The notes: generated by a model from the letters alone, not told the origin. DNA of 64,000 bases from Mycolicibacterium stellerae (GCF_003719305.1 NZ_RARC01000005.1:62001-126000); one strand, 5' to 3'. Counted from the first letter of the stretch, positions 45,006-55,585 are shown. A program made the numbers and translations.

Positions 45006-45625
45006 GTGGCCGTGACCGTCGCCGAGGATTGGCCTGTCGTCGCCGACGATGCGCCGAGTCCGTTCCGCCAGCGACTACTCGACGGCCTTGCCGCGTCGAT
45101 CGGTGAGCGCGGCTATCGCGAAACCACCGTCGCCGACATCGTCCGGCACGCCCGCACCTCGAAGCGCACCTTCTACAGCCAGTACTCCAGCAAGGAGGAG
45201 TGCTTCATCGAGCTTCTCGCACACGGCAACCGGGAGATGATCGCCCGCATCCTCGAGGCGGTGGAACCGGAAGCTGACTGGCAGGTCCAGATCAGACAGG
45301 CGGTCGACGCGTGGGTGGCCCACATCGAGGGGCGGCCTGCGATCACGCTCAGCTGGATTCGCGAACTTCCGGCGCTTGGCCACGATGTACGCACTCTGCA
45401 GCGGCACGGCATGATGGCCATCGTCGACATGTTCGTCGACATCAGCCGCAACCCCGGTTTCCGTCGTGCACATATCGCGCCGATCGCTCCGCAGATGGCC
45501 GTCGTGCTGTTCGGCGGTCTGCGCGAACTGAGCGCGCTGACGGTGGAAGACGGCGCCGATGTCCGCGACATCGTCGCCACCGCGGTGGCGGCATCGATCG
45601 CCGTCCTAGGCGCGGGGCGCGCCGA

Positions 45626-45629
<4 letters not shown>
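45006..45629 (+). CDS. TetR-family regulator divergent from cyp138
   Basis: A 207-residue repressor. The N-terminal HTH is GYRETTVADIVRHARTSKRTFYSQYSSKE (about 37-65); the rest is the ligand-binding helical domain. The GTG at 45006 follows GGAAGGATGA, a strong ribosome binding site. It probably controls cyp138 and itself through the paired palindromes. Its stop overlaps the stop of the following converging TetR gene by four bases. Confidence 0.85.
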
Positions 45630-46944
<1,315 letters not shown>

Positions 46945-46948
46945 GCGA

Positions 46949-47461
46949 CTACAGCTGACCGCGTCGAATCGTCAGATGCGTTGGCCAGCGCAGCACGAGG
47001 TCGCCGCCAACGGGAACCCTGTTCCATTGCTCGATGACCTCGCTGAGCCGCCTGTTGATCGACTCCCTCAACGTCGCCGAGACCGCGCCCAGATCGACGT
47101 CGGGTGAGATCGTGCCGTCTCGCGCTAGGCCGGCCAACTGCTCGGATCTCCCAACGTCCGATCTTCCAGCCCCGCCCAGCCGACGAGATCGCTTGAGCTG
47201 GCGAGCCTTACCCCGCTTGCCACCTGAGGCACGGAAGAACCCGCCGACATCGCCGCCGGCCGCGCACTGGCCAAAGATTCCGAGCGTCAACTCGGCCTGC
47301 TCCTCGACGATGAAATGCACAAGGTCGTGCGGCACGTCAGCGTCGCCGGGAGCAACTCTCATCGCGACATCGCGGCCGACATCGCGGGCTCCATCGCGGA
47401 TCAGTCCGATTGCGTATTGCCGGTCGTTGAGCCGCCTGAACACCACCTCCATGAGCAGCAT
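46949..47461 (-). CDS. Hypothetical protein (170 aa)
   Basis: A strand-helix protein beginning MLLMEVVFRRLNDRQYAIG. Its first half contains DVPHDLVHFIVEEQAELTLG, and the second half a basic KRGKARQLKRSRRL segment followed by a helical tail. No signal peptide and no family recognised, though the first half reads like a conserved actinobacterial domain. It starts at ATG 47459-47461 or at the next ATG three codons later. It is transcribed leftwards, 81 bases after the prenyltransferase-fold gene. Confidence 0.6.
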   Translation of the reverse strand: MLLMEVVFRRLNDRQYAIGLIRDGARDVGRDVAMRVAPGDADVPHDLVHFIVEEQAELTLGIFGQCAAGGDVGGFFRASGGKRGKARQLKRSRRLGGAGRSDVGRSEQLAGLARDGTISPDVDLGAVSATLRESINRRLSEVIEQWNRVPVGGDLVLRWPTHLTIRRGQL

Positions 47462-47542
47462 CGCAACACATCCGGGAGACCGCGGCAATCGAATTACGGG
47501 ATCAGGCTAGAAGCTATTGTCCTGTAACAACTTTCGCGCGCG

Positions 47543-48613
47543 TCAGCGACCGGTGGTCGCGCACTCGCAGTCGAACTCGCCGACAAGGCCGCGCGGCAGG
47601 TCCAGTCCGCGGAAGATGCCGTTGGCGGGCGTGGTACGCGACAGCGCGTCGGCGGCGAGGATCATCGCACCGCCCGTCCATGTGGTGCGCTCCTCCGGCC
47701 AGCGCTTGCCGTCGGCGAAGACGAGCCCGGTCCAGTACGAGCCGTCCTCTTCCCGCAGGTGATGCATGGCCGCGAATTGCTCGCGGGCCCGCGCGGTCTG
47801 GCCGATGGCATCCAAAGCCATGACCAGCTCGCATGTTTCGGCACCGGTCACCCACGGCCGGTCGTCGACACACCGGATCCCCAGACCGGGGACGACGAAG
47901 TCGTCCCACCGTTCGTCGATGCGGGACCGGGCCGCCGTACCGCGCAGCGCGCCACCCAGCACCGGGTAGTACCACTCCATGGACCACCGGTCCTTGGAGA
48001 CGAACAGGTCGGGGTGGTGGGCGATCGCGTGGCCGAGCTGGCCGACGGCTACCTCCCACTCGGGCTGCGGGTCGTCGAAGTAGTCCGCGAGCGCCAGCGC
48101 GCATCGCAGGCTGTGGTAGATGCTCGCGCACCCGGTCAGCAGTGCGTCCGGCTCGGGACCGGAGGCGCTTGCGGCCCAGACGATCTCGCCGCTCGGGCGC
48201 TGCAGGTCGATGACGAAGTCGACGGCCCTGCTGACCACGGGCCACATCTCCTCGGCGAACCGACGGTCGTCGGTGCTCAGCACGTGATGCCAGACGCCGG
48301 TCGCGACATAGGCGCAGAAGTTGCTGTCGCTGTTGGCATCCTCGACGACGCCGGCGCGCAACTGGATCGGCCACGATCCGTCGGCGCGCTGGGTGCTCCG
48401 ACACCATTCGAAGGCCGCACGCGCGGATTCCATCAGCCCGGCTGCCGTCAGCGCCATCGCGTTCTCGACGTGATCCCACGGATCGGTATGGCCGCCTTCG
48501 GACCACGGGATGGCGCCGGAAGGCTCCTGGGTGTCGGCGATCGACTTCGCGGTCTGCCGACACTGCGCGGGCGTCAGGACACCGGGCACGCCGGGAACGT
48601 CAGGTGCCGGCAC
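47543..48613 (-). CDS. Alpha/alpha-barrel protein annotated as prenyltransferase-like
   Basis: A 356-residue protein with repeated helix pairs and QxxDGSWP-type turns (STQRADGSWP, DLQRPSGEIVW, LREEDGSYWTG). These turns resemble prenyltransferase/squalene-oxidase repeats, and the protein also resembles glycan-processing alpha/alpha-barrel enzymes. Acidic residues Asp and Glu (DPWDHVENAM, VTGAETCELVM) may be catalytic. It lies in an operon with a methyltransferase and a GT4 glycosyltransferase, so action on a glycan or glycolipid is more likely than prenyl transfer. It overlaps the upstream gene by 14 bases. Confidence 0.72.
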   Translation of the reverse strand: MPAPDVPGVPGVLTPAQCRQTAKSIADTQEPSGAIPWSEGGHTDPWDHVENAMALTAAGLMESARAAFEWCRSTQRADGSWPIQLRAGVVEDANSDSNFCAYVATGVWHHVLSTDDRRFAEEMWPVVSRAVDFVIDLQRPSGEIVWAASASGPEPDALLTGCASIYHSLRCALALADYFDDPQPEWEVAVGQLGHAIAHHPDLFVSKDRWSMEWYYPVLGGALRGTAARSRIDERWDDFVVPGLGIRCVDDRPWVTGAETCELVMALDAIGQTARAREQFAAMHHLREEDGSYWTGLVFADGKRWPEERTTWTGGAMILAADALSRTTPANGIFRGLDLPRGLVGEFDCECATTGR

Positions 48614-49331
48614 GCGACACCTCCGGTTTGCGGAAGTACAACGCGACGCTCTTGCCGATCAGCGGGTTGAGCAAAGACTCGGCCGTCCTGGTCAGCCACG
48701 GCCGGCTGACCATGTCCCACACCAACAGCCTGTGGTAGGCCGCCACCAGGGGATGGTCCGAATTCGAGGTGCCGACAGCGCATTTCAGCCACCAGAACGG
48801 CGAGTGCAGGGCGTGCGCGTGATGGCTGTGGGTCATCCGCAGGCCGTGGGCAACCACCTTGCCGCGCAGTTCGTCGGCCCGGTAGATCCTGATGTGGCCG
48901 CCCTCGTTGGCGTGGTACTCGTCAGACAGTGCCCAGCACACCCGTTCGGGGAGCCACCGGGGCACCGTGATGGCAAGCGCGCCACCCGGTTTGAGGACGC
49001 GGACGAGTTCGGAGATCGCCCGATGATCTTCGGGGACGTGCTCGAGGATCTCCGATGCGATGACACAGTCGAAGGTGCCGTCGGCGAAGGGCAGGTCCAG
49101 CGCATCGCCCTTGACGGCTTCGGCCTTCGCCGAAGCGGGCACCTCGCCCTGGTCCTTCATCGCCTGCAGGATCTCTTCGACGTCATTCAGATCCGACGCG
49201 CTCTGGTCGAACGCGATGACGTCTGCGCCCCGCCGGAACGCCTCGAACGAATGCCTGCCTGCGCCGCAGCCGACATCGATCACCTTCGTGCCCGCGCCGA
49301 TCGCCAGCCGGTCGAAGTCGACGGTCAGCAT
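48600..49331 (-). CDS. SAM-dependent methyltransferase (glycan operon)
   Basis: A 243-residue class I methyltransferase. VIDVGCGAGRHSFEAFRRG is motif I, then VIAFDQSASDL, and FDCVIASEILEHVPE, the Methyltransf_11 signature. The C-terminal third has a basic, hydrophobic segment (HHAHALHSPFWWLKCA) that might meet a membrane lipid. It overlaps the glycosyltransferase gene by seven bases and the next gene by 14. It would methylate a sugar or lipid produced by this operon. Confidence 0.83.
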   Translation of the reverse strand: MLTVDFDRLAIGAGTKVIDVGCGAGRHSFEAFRRGADVIAFDQSASDLNDVEEILQAMKDQGEVPASAKAEAVKGDALDLPFADGTFDCVIASEILEHVPEDHRAISELVRVLKPGGALAITVPRWLPERVCWALSDEYHANEGGHIRIYRADELRGKVVAHGLRMTHSHHAHALHSPFWWLKCAVGTSNSDHPLVAAYHRLLVWDMVSRPWLTRTAESLLNPLIGKSVALYFRKPEVSRAGT

Positions 49332-50560
49332 TGACCCACCCGCGCACGAGCCTTCTCGTAGACCGCCACCGTCTGTGCCGCAACGGATTCCCAGCTGAAT
49401 ACGTCAAGCGCGCGCTGCCGGCCGTTCGCGCCGAGGCGGCGCAGCTCAAGCGGCGAATCGAGCAGGTCGCCGAGCACCGCGGTCAGTTCGTCCACGTCGG
49501 CGGGCCTGACCAGCCGCGCACACTCGCCGTCGGATCCGACCACCTCGGGCAGCGCGCCCGCCCGGCTGGCCACAATAGGTGTCCCGCTGGCCATCGCCTC
49601 GACCGCCGGCAGCGAGAAACCTTCGTAAAGCGAAGGGATGCAGGCGACTTCGGCAGACGCCAGGAGGTCGGCGAGCTCGGAGTCGGACAGGCCGTTGGAG
49701 CTGTGCACGATGTCGGAGATGCCCAGCTCGGCGATCAGCTTCTCGGTCGGGCCGTTCGGCTCCAGCTTGGCGACGAGCTGCAGTTCGAGATCGCGCTCCA
49801 CCCGCAGGCGCGCCACCGCATGCAGCAGATGGCTCACACCCTTGAGCGGGACGTCGGCGCTCGCGATCGCGATGATGCGGTTGCGCACGCGCTCTTCGGC
49901 GGGTTTGAACAACGCAGTGTCGACGCCGAGCGGAACGACGTGCAGTTGATCGGCAGACACCGCGAAGTCCTCGGCGATGTCGGCGGCCGATGTCGACGAG
50001 ACGGTCAGCAGTTCGGGGATCTGGTGCGCGACGTCCTTCTGCATTTCCGCGAAGCCGTACCAGCGGCGCACCAGGGGCTTGCGCCACCATGGCGCCGCGG
50101 CCACGTCGAGCACGCGGTCGCGGGTGATCGGATGATGCACCGTCGCCACCACCGGCAGCCCCAGCTCGGCGATCTTCAGCAGGCCGGTGCCCAGGCATTG
50201 GTTGTCGTGCACCACGTCGAAGTCGGCAAGGCGCTCGGCCAGCACCCTCGCGGCGCGCAGGCTGAACGTCCGCGGCTCGGGAAAGCCGGCCGTCCACGTC
50301 GTCAGCAGCTCGAGCAGGTCGATGCGGGTCTTGATCTCGTTCGGCCACGGGATGCGGAAGGGGTCGGGCTCGCGGTACAGGTCGAGGCTGGGCACCTTGG
50401 TCAGGGTCACCCGGGGGTCCAGCCCGTCGGGGTACGGCTGGCCGGAGAACACCTCGACGTCGTGGCCGAGCTCGACCAGACCGCGGCTCAGGTGGCGGAT
50501 GTAGACGCCTTGCCCACCGCAGTGCGTCTTGCTTCGGTAGGACAGCAGGGCAACGCGCAT
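49325..50560 (-). CDS. GT4-family glycosyltransferase
   Basis: A 411-residue GT-B enzyme. The N-terminal acceptor domain has CGGQGVYIRHLSRGLVELGHD. The C-terminal donor domain has the E-x7-E motif in SLYEGFSLPAVEAMASGTP. It transfers a sugar from a nucleotide donor with retention; donor and acceptor are unknown. The ATG at 50558-50560 follows GGAGAG. It is the first gene of the leftward operon and has a good promoter 120 bases upstream. Confidence 0.85.
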   Translation of the reverse strand: MRVALLSYRSKTHCGGQGVYIRHLSRGLVELGHDVEVFSGQPYPDGLDPRVTLTKVPSLDLYREPDPFRIPWPNEIKTRIDLLELLTTWTAGFPEPRTFSLRAARVLAERLADFDVVHDNQCLGTGLLKIAELGLPVVATVHHPITRDRVLDVAAAPWWRKPLVRRWYGFAEMQKDVAHQIPELLTVSSTSAADIAEDFAVSADQLHVVPLGVDTALFKPAEERVRNRIIAIASADVPLKGVSHLLHAVARLRVERDLELQLVAKLEPNGPTEKLIAELGISDIVHSSNGLSDSELADLLASAEVACIPSLYEGFSLPAVEAMASGTPIVASRAGALPEVVGSDGECARLVRPADVDELTAVLGDLLDSPLELRRLGANGRQRALDVFSWESVAAQTVAVYEKARARVGQC

Positions 50561-50664
50561 ACTCAGTTCTCTCCGGACTTCAGGGCCGACGAGCGCTTGC
50601 GCGGGAGTCGACGAACACTGCCTGATTACCCTCTTGACCTGCGGTCCGAAACCGAGACAGGCCA

Positions 50665-50680
50665 CTGGACATGTGTCCAG
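50665..50680. promoter_or_regulatory. Operator-like palindrome at the glycosyltransferase promoter
   Basis: CTGGACA (50665-50671) and TGTCCAG (50674-50680) are perfect inverted arms around TG. The palindrome covers the expected transcription start of the leftward promoter at 50681-50709, so a repressor bound here could block initiation. Confidence 0.55.
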
Positions 50681-50709
50681 ACTATAGTTTGACAGTCTAT
50701 CTGACGCAA
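50681..50709 (-). promoter_or_regulatory. SigA-like promoter of the glycosyltransferase operon
   Basis: On the minus strand TTGCGT (50704-50709) and TATAGT (50681-50686) are 17 bases apart, a strong housekeeping promoter. The leader to the glycosyltransferase ATG would be about 110 bases and contains no gene. Confidence 0.6.
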
Positions 50710-50768
50710 CGCGGCCACCCTGTCTGACTACCACAGTAAGAGCCAACGGGCGCGTCCAGCCCGATCGG

Positions 50769-51224
50769 CTAGGGAGGCGGGAAGCCGCCCGTGGCGACCG
50801 GACCCCAGCGCCGCGGGGTGATCCGGATCAGGCACTTACCCTGGTCGACCATCGCCTGCCGGTACTCATCCCAGTCGGGATGCTCGCCCGATATCGCCCG
50901 GAAGTAGTCGACGAGCGGATCGACGGCGTCGGGCAGATCGACGACTTCGGCGTCACCGTCGACCTGGACGTAGGGCCCGTTGAATTCGTCCGACAGCACG
51001 GTCACGCTGGCGCGCGGGGTGCGGCGGATATTGGCGGACTTGGCCCGCTTCGGGTAGCTGGCGATGACTATTCGGCCGTCGTCGTCGACGCCTGCGGTCA
51101 CCGGCGAGCTCTGCAGCGTCCCGTCAGCCCTGAAGGTGGTGAGCACCATCCGATGTCGCGGCCGGACGAAAGCGAGCAGTTCGGGTAGACCAACCGCATC
51201 GGCGGTGGCGTATTTTCTTGCCAC
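50769..51224 (-). CDS. PPOX-class F420-dependent oxidoreductase
   Basis: A 151-residue split-barrel flavin/deazaflavin protein. HRMVLTTFRADGTLQSSPVTAG and RIVIASYPKRAKSANIRRTPRASV are the strands of the pyridoxamine oxidase-like barrel that bind F420 in mycobacteria. GPYVQVDGDAEVVDLP follows. The substrate is unknown. It is transcribed away from the kinase gene, with 129 bases between the two starts. Confidence 0.83.
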   Translation of the reverse strand: MARKYATADAVGLPELLAFVRPRHRMVLTTFRADGTLQSSPVTAGVDDDGRIVIASYPKRAKSANIRRTPRASVTVLSDEFNGPYVQVDGDAEVVDLPDAVDPLVDYFRAISGEHPDWDEYRQAMVDQGKCLIRITPRRWGPVATGGFPPP

Positions 51225-51353
51225 CCGGCAAGCCTAGCCAGCGCCGTGGATTTACCCCGCCGACGACGGCCAATGCAACGCCATGCGGGTATTTGCTCGG
51301 TACCTTTACTCATTACGAATCATCTCCCATCCCATCGGAGGACGATCGACACC

Positions 51354-54300
51354 ATGGCGGAAGGACCCCAAGGGGGCGCCCCAGCATCGCGATCGGGCGG
51401 AATAGCCGCCGAGTTGGCGGGCGCCGGGTTCACCGACGCGGTCGAAGTCGGCCGTGGCGGCGGAGGCGTCGTGTTTCGGTGCTACCAGAAATCGCTCGGG
51501 CGAAGTGTCGCCATCAAGGTGCTTGCCTCTGATCTCGACGACGACGACCGCGAGCGCTTTCTGCGTGAGGGCTACGCGATGGGAGCGCTTTCGGGGCATC
51601 CCAACATCGCCAACATCCTGCAGGTCGGCCTGACCGAGAGTAGTCGGCCGTTCATCGTAATGCCGTTGAGCACAATGGGTTCCCTCGCAGACCGGATGCG
51701 AAGGGAGGGGCGTATCTCGTGGCCCGACGCACTGCGCTTCGGGGTGAAGTTGTGCGGGGCACTGGAGACCGCGCATCGAACGGGCACGCTACACCGGGAT
51801 ATCAAGCCCGCGAATGTGCTCGTGAACGATTACGGCGAACCGCAACTGAGCGACTTCGGCACCGCGCGCATCGCGGGCGGGTACAAGACTGTGACCGGTT
51901 TCTTCACGGGCACCCTCTCCTACACGGCGCCCGAGGTGCTCGCCGGGAGTTCGCCGACCGTTGCGGCCGACGTCTATTCCCTCGGCGCCACGCTGTACGC
52001 GCTGATCGCCGGGAGTCCTCCGCATGAGCGCAAAGCAGACGAGGATCTGATCGCGCACTACATGCGGATCACCTCGACCCCGGTGCCCGACCTGCGCCCG
52101 CAGGGAATCCCTGCCGACGTGTGTGCCGCGATCGAGAAGGCGTTGTCGCGTGAGCCGGTCGACCGGTACGCATCGGCGGCGGAATTCGGCCGCGAACTGC
52201 AGTTCGTGCAGCGGCACAACGGCCTGACACCGGATCAGATGGCGCTCAGCGAGCCCGCCGGTCAGCCCGAGCATGCGGGTGGCAGCCAAGCACCGCCGCC
52301 GTCGGAACCGTCCAGCCAGACCGGTCTGCTGGAGGAGGGTTCGATCGCTGCGGGCGGATCGACGGGTTCCTTGCCGCCGCCGCTGCCGCCGCCGACCCCG
52401 GACATGTTCGCCCACACCGCGTCGGTCAGCCAGTCCAGCCTCAAATGGCAGCCGGTGGCACCTGCCGATTCGCCGGATCCCCGGACGACCACCGTCAAAC
52501 CCGGGACGCAGACAAGTTCCAAGAAGATCCTGATCGCTGTTGGCGCCGCAGCGGCGGCGTTGCTGCTGGTGGCGGGCGGTGTCTTCATCGTCTCGTCGCG
52601 CGACACCGGTGGTGGCCAGGCCCCGACGTCGACTCAGCCGACCGCCGAAGCGCAGACCACCTGGGAGCCGATCGCCGATGCGCGCGTCGCCCGCGACGGG
52701 GTGGCGGCCACCCAGGCCGACGGCACCATCTGGGTGTTCGGCGGGATGGCGGCCGATGGCCGGGTCAGCGGGCGGCATGAGGGCTACGACCCCGCCATCG
52801 ACAGCTGGAAGAGCGGTGAAGACCTACCCGTGCCCGTGCAGCACGCGATGTCGGTGACGTGGCAGGACACCCCCGTCGTGCTCGGCGGTTGGCGCACCGA
52901 GGGAACCAACACGCAGGTCGCGACGGACGCGGTGTGGCGGGTGGTCAACAGTCGCTGGGCCGCGCTGCCTCCGCTGCTACAGCCACGAGCGGCAGCGGCG
53001 GCGGCCGTGGTGGGCGACCGCATCATCGTCACCGGCGGGGTGGGCTCGGGCGGCGAACTGGTGAACACCACCGAGATCTTCGACGGCGGCGCATGGAAAC
53101 TCGGCGCACCCATCCCCACCCCGCGGCAGATGTTGGGCGCGGCCTCTGACGGAAAGCTGGTCTATGTGCTCGGCGGAAGCACAGGGACATCGGACGTCGC
53201 GACGGTCGAGACGTACGACCCCGCGACGGACGCGTGGACCAGCCTGCCCGAACTTCCAGGGCGACGCAGTGACCTCGGCGTGGCATACGCCGACGGACGG
53301 CTGGTGGTGTTGGGCGGCATGTCGGCGGGCCAGGTCCTCAAGAGCGTGGTCGTTCTCGATCTGATGACACAGTCGTGGAATGGCTTGCCGGACATGGCTA
53401 CTGCGCGCCACGGCATGGCGGTGGCCGGGGTCGGAAGGACCGTCTATGCGATCGGCGGGTCGACCGGTGCAGGCGATGGGCAGGTCACGTCGGCCGCCGA
53501 ATCGTTGAAGCTGGGGGCGCGAAAACCGCAGCCGGCAGCCGAATGGCGGAACCTGCCGGACGCGCCGTCCGAGAGGTTGATGATGGCGTGGGCGGTGCTC
53601 GGCGACGAGATCTGGATCGCAGGCGGGATGCGCCACGGCGAGACGCTTCCAACGGTGCAGAGCTACAACACCCGGTCCGGAGCGTGGCAGGAACGGCCTC
53701 CGCTGCCGGAGCCGCTGCACCACGCGACGGCGACAGCCTATCGGGGCGAAATGGTGGTGATCGGTGGCACCACCGACAACCTCGCGGACGCGTCGAACAA
53801 GGTGTTCGCCTTCCGCGGAGGCAAATGGGAAGAGCTGCCGCCGCTTTTGCACGCGCGGGCCGCACCGGCGTCAGCGGTCGTAGGCGACAAGCTCGTTGTC
53901 GTCGGCGGGCAGGACGACAAGAAGCTCGTCGCAGCGACCGAGATCTTCGACGGCGAGTCCTGGACTCAGGCCGCCGACCTGCCGACGCCGCGTGAACACC
54001 TTGCCGCGGTGTCCGACGGGGTCTACGTCTACACCGTGGGCGGCCGAAATTTGTCCGCCGACGAGAACTCGGCGGCCTTCCAGCGGTTCGACCCGGTATC
54101 GGGCAACTGGGAGAACCTGCCGGACATGCCGACCCCGCGCGGGAGCTACGGCGCCGCCGTCGTCGACGGCCGGATCGTCGTCGTCGGAGGCGAGGAACCG
54201 ACGCGGGTGCTGGCCACCGTCGAGATGTACGACATCGGCAATCGCAAATGGTCCACGCTGGCGCCGCTCAACACTCCGGTGCACGGCCAGGTGGTGACCG

Positions 54301-54392
54301 CGGTGGGCGAGACCATCTACTGCATCGGCGGCGCGGACCGGCCGACACATGAAAGTGCGGTCGCGACCGTGGAAGCCCTCGACTTCACCTAG
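51354..54392 (+). CDS. Receptor Ser/Thr kinase with twelve extracellular Kelch repeats
   Basis: A 1012-residue protein. The cytoplasmic kinase domain (about 25-290) is complete: GRGGGG (33-38), Lys55 in AIKVL, HRDIKPAN (147-154), DFG (167-169) and APE (192-194). A Pro-rich linker (300-390) leads to one membrane helix (392-415). The rest (437-1012) is outside the cell and holds twelve Kelch repeats, each with a GG doublet after a hydrophobic strand and a YDPxxxxW-like end. This is enough for two six-bladed propellers, with a spacer near KLGARKPQPAAEW. The kinase half resembles PknK/PknB types. The ATG at 51354 was chosen because it begins the conserved N-terminus. Confidence 0.88.
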   Translation: MAEGPQGGAPASRSGGIAAELAGAGFTDAVEVGRGGGGVVFRCYQKSLGRSVAIKVLASDLDDDDRERFLREGYAMGALSGHPNIANILQVGLTESSRPFIVMPLSTMGSLADRMRREGRISWPDALRFGVKLCGALETAHRTGTLHRDIKPANVLVNDYGEPQLSDFGTARIAGGYKTVTGFFTGTLSYTAPEVLAGSSPTVAADVYSLGATLYALIAGSPPHERKADEDLIAHYMRITSTPVPDLRPQGIPADVCAAIEKALSREPVDRYASAAEFGRELQFVQRHNGLTPDQMALSEPAGQPEHAGGSQAPPPSEPSSQTGLLEEGSIAAGGSTGSLPPPLPPPTPDMFAHTASVSQSSLKWQPVAPADSPDPRTTTVKPGTQTSSKKILIAVGAAAAALLLVAGGVFIVSSRDTGGGQAPTSTQPTAEAQTTWEPIADARVARDGVAATQADGTIWVFGGMAADGRVSGRHEGYDPAIDSWKSGEDLPVPVQHAMSVTWQDTPVVLGGWRTEGTNTQVATDAVWRVVNSRWAALPPLLQPRAAAAAAVVGDRIIVTGGVGSGGELVNTTEIFDGGAWKLGAPIPTPRQMLGAASDGKLVYVLGGSTGTSDVATVETYDPATDAWTSLPELPGRRSDLGVAYADGRLVVLGGMSAGQVLKSVVVLDLMTQSWNGLPDMATARHGMAVAGVGRTVYAIGGSTGAGDGQVTSAAESLKLGARKPQPAAEWRNLPDAPSERLMMAWAVLGDEIWIAGGMRHGETLPTVQSYNTRSGAWQERPPLPEPLHHATATAYRGEMVVIGGTTDNLADASNKVFAFRGGKWEELPPLLHARAAPASAVVGDKLVVVGGQDDKKLVAATEIFDGESWTQAADLPTPREHLAAVSDGVYVYTVGGRNLSADENSAAFQRFDPVSGNWENLPDMPTPRGSYGAAVVDGRIVVVGGEEPTRVLATVEMYDIGNRKWSTLAPLNTPVHGQVVTAVGETIYCIGGADRPTHESAVATVEALDFT

Positions 54393-54405
54393 TCGGACGG
54401 CCGGC

Positions 54406-55020
54406 CTAGCTTCCGCTTTCGCGCAGCTGCGCGATGGTGACGGCGCCGCGCCGGAGAGCCTCATTGGCCAGACGGACCCGACGGTCCCCCTCGGTGGGGA
54501 TCGAGAACTTGTCGTACAGGTTCTGTAGATGCTGTTTGACGGCGGCCTCGGTCACGTACAACTCGCCTGCCATCCGGCGAACGGACGCGGGCTCGGGAAA
54601 AGGATCGTCGGACACCAACGGACGGCACAACACCATCAGCACGTCGACTTCGCGACGGGTCAGCCGAGGCGGGAGTTGGGCGGCGTCGGGAACGATCGTC
54701 GCCTCTTCGAGCGATTCGTCAGATTGCCTTGCCTGCTGAAAGACCAGTCGACACTTGCCAAGTCGCAACTCGTCTCCGGAACGCAGAACCCGTTCGGCGT
54801 CGATCTTCTCGCCGTTGATGTATGTCCCGTTGCGGCTTCCCACGTCACGAATCGACCAGGCGGAGCCGTGATTTTCCAGGATGGCGTGCAGGCGAGAGAC
54901 GGTCGGGTCGTGCTCGAGTGATACCGCGTTGGTGGGGGCCTTTCCGAGGGTCACCCGCGGCCCGCTCAGAGCGACGAGTTCTCGTCCTGACGGTTTCCAG
55001 ACTTCCAGGTGGGAAGACAC
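54406..55020 (-). CDS. FHA-HTH transcriptional regulator
   Basis: A 204-residue protein. The FHA domain (about 20-95) has SRLHA (42-46) and SRNGTYING (62-70), the residues that bind phosphothreonine. Residues of about 118-195 hold a LuxR-like winged or tetrahelical HTH (LTRREVDVLMVL, then VTEAAVKQHLQNLYDKFSI). It should bind a phosphorylated partner, most simply the neighbouring kinase, and act on DNA. It converges on the kinase gene, 13 bases apart. Direct phosphorylation is an inference. Confidence 0.85.
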   Translation of the reverse strand: MSSHLEVWKPSGRELVALSGPRVTLGKAPTNAVSLEHDPTVSRLHAILENHGSAWSIRDVGSRNGTYINGEKIDAERVLRSGDELRLGKCRLVFQQARQSDESLEEATIVPDAAQLPPRLTRREVDVLMVLCRPLVSDDPFPEPASVRRMAGELYVTEAAVKQHLQNLYDKFSIPTEGDRRVRLANEALRRGAVTIAQLRESGS

Positions 55021-55087
55021 GTGACCTCCTATCCAGCCAATTCTGACTTAGATAGGAGGTCCGCGGTATCGAACACGTCGTCGATGT

Positions 55088-55585
55088 TTACGGGTCGCCG
55101 ACTCGCCACGTCTGTTGGTCGCTGCCCGGCTGACGGTTGACGACGTTGAAGTCACCGTCCAGCGTGGCCTCGAGGAACAAGCCGCTGCTGACCTGCTGAA
55201 TGGTGAGGAAGCCGCCGCCGAAGTCCTGGATCCGCCAGCGCTGTGTGTCGTTGTCCTGCTGCGGACGCGTGACGACGCGGAAGTCGAGTTCCGGGATCTC
55301 ATGCGCATCGAGGAAACGGCCACTGCTGACCTGCTGGATGGTGGCGATGCCGCCGCCCAGATTGTTGATCCTCCACTGCTGGGTGGTGTCGAAACCCTGG
55401 AACGGTCGGGTGACGACCTGGAAGTCCTTCTCCGCGATCTCGTGTGCGTCCAGGAAACGGATGCCGCCGCCTTGAAGTCGGACGATTTGGGTATCGGCAT
55501 GGGCGCTGGCCGGCAACGTGAGTGCCATGGCGGCTAGCGCCGTAGCAGCGACCAGCATTCTCTTGAGTGTGATCTTGATTGACAT
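55088..55585 (-). CDS. Secreted beta-trefoil (ricin-type) lectin-like protein
   Basis: A 165-residue protein with a signal peptide (1-30, cut after SAHA). The mature part has three related repeats of about 45 residues, each starting RFLDAHEI or LFLEATL and ending QxWRI..GGG, with shared QQVSSG turns. This fits one ricin-like beta-trefoil. A close paralogue without a signal peptide lies at 56818-57255. It may bind sugars, but the classical QxW sugar pocket is not certain. AAAGGAA precedes the ATG at 55583-55585. Confidence 0.8.
   Translation of the reverse strand: MSIKITLKRMLVAATALAAMALTLPASAHADTQIVRLQGGGIRFLDAHEIAEKDFQVVTRPFQGFDTTQQWRINNLGGGIATIQQVSSGRFLDAHEIPELDFRVVTRPQQDNDTQRWRIQDFGGGFLTIQQVSSGLFLEATLDGDFNVVNRQPGSDQQTWRVGDP

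Noticed and set aside
52670..54392. Repeats as a CRISPR array or DNA tandem repeat
   Set aside because: The repetition is in the protein (Kelch units of varying DNA sequence and length), without conserved direct DNA repeats or spacers.
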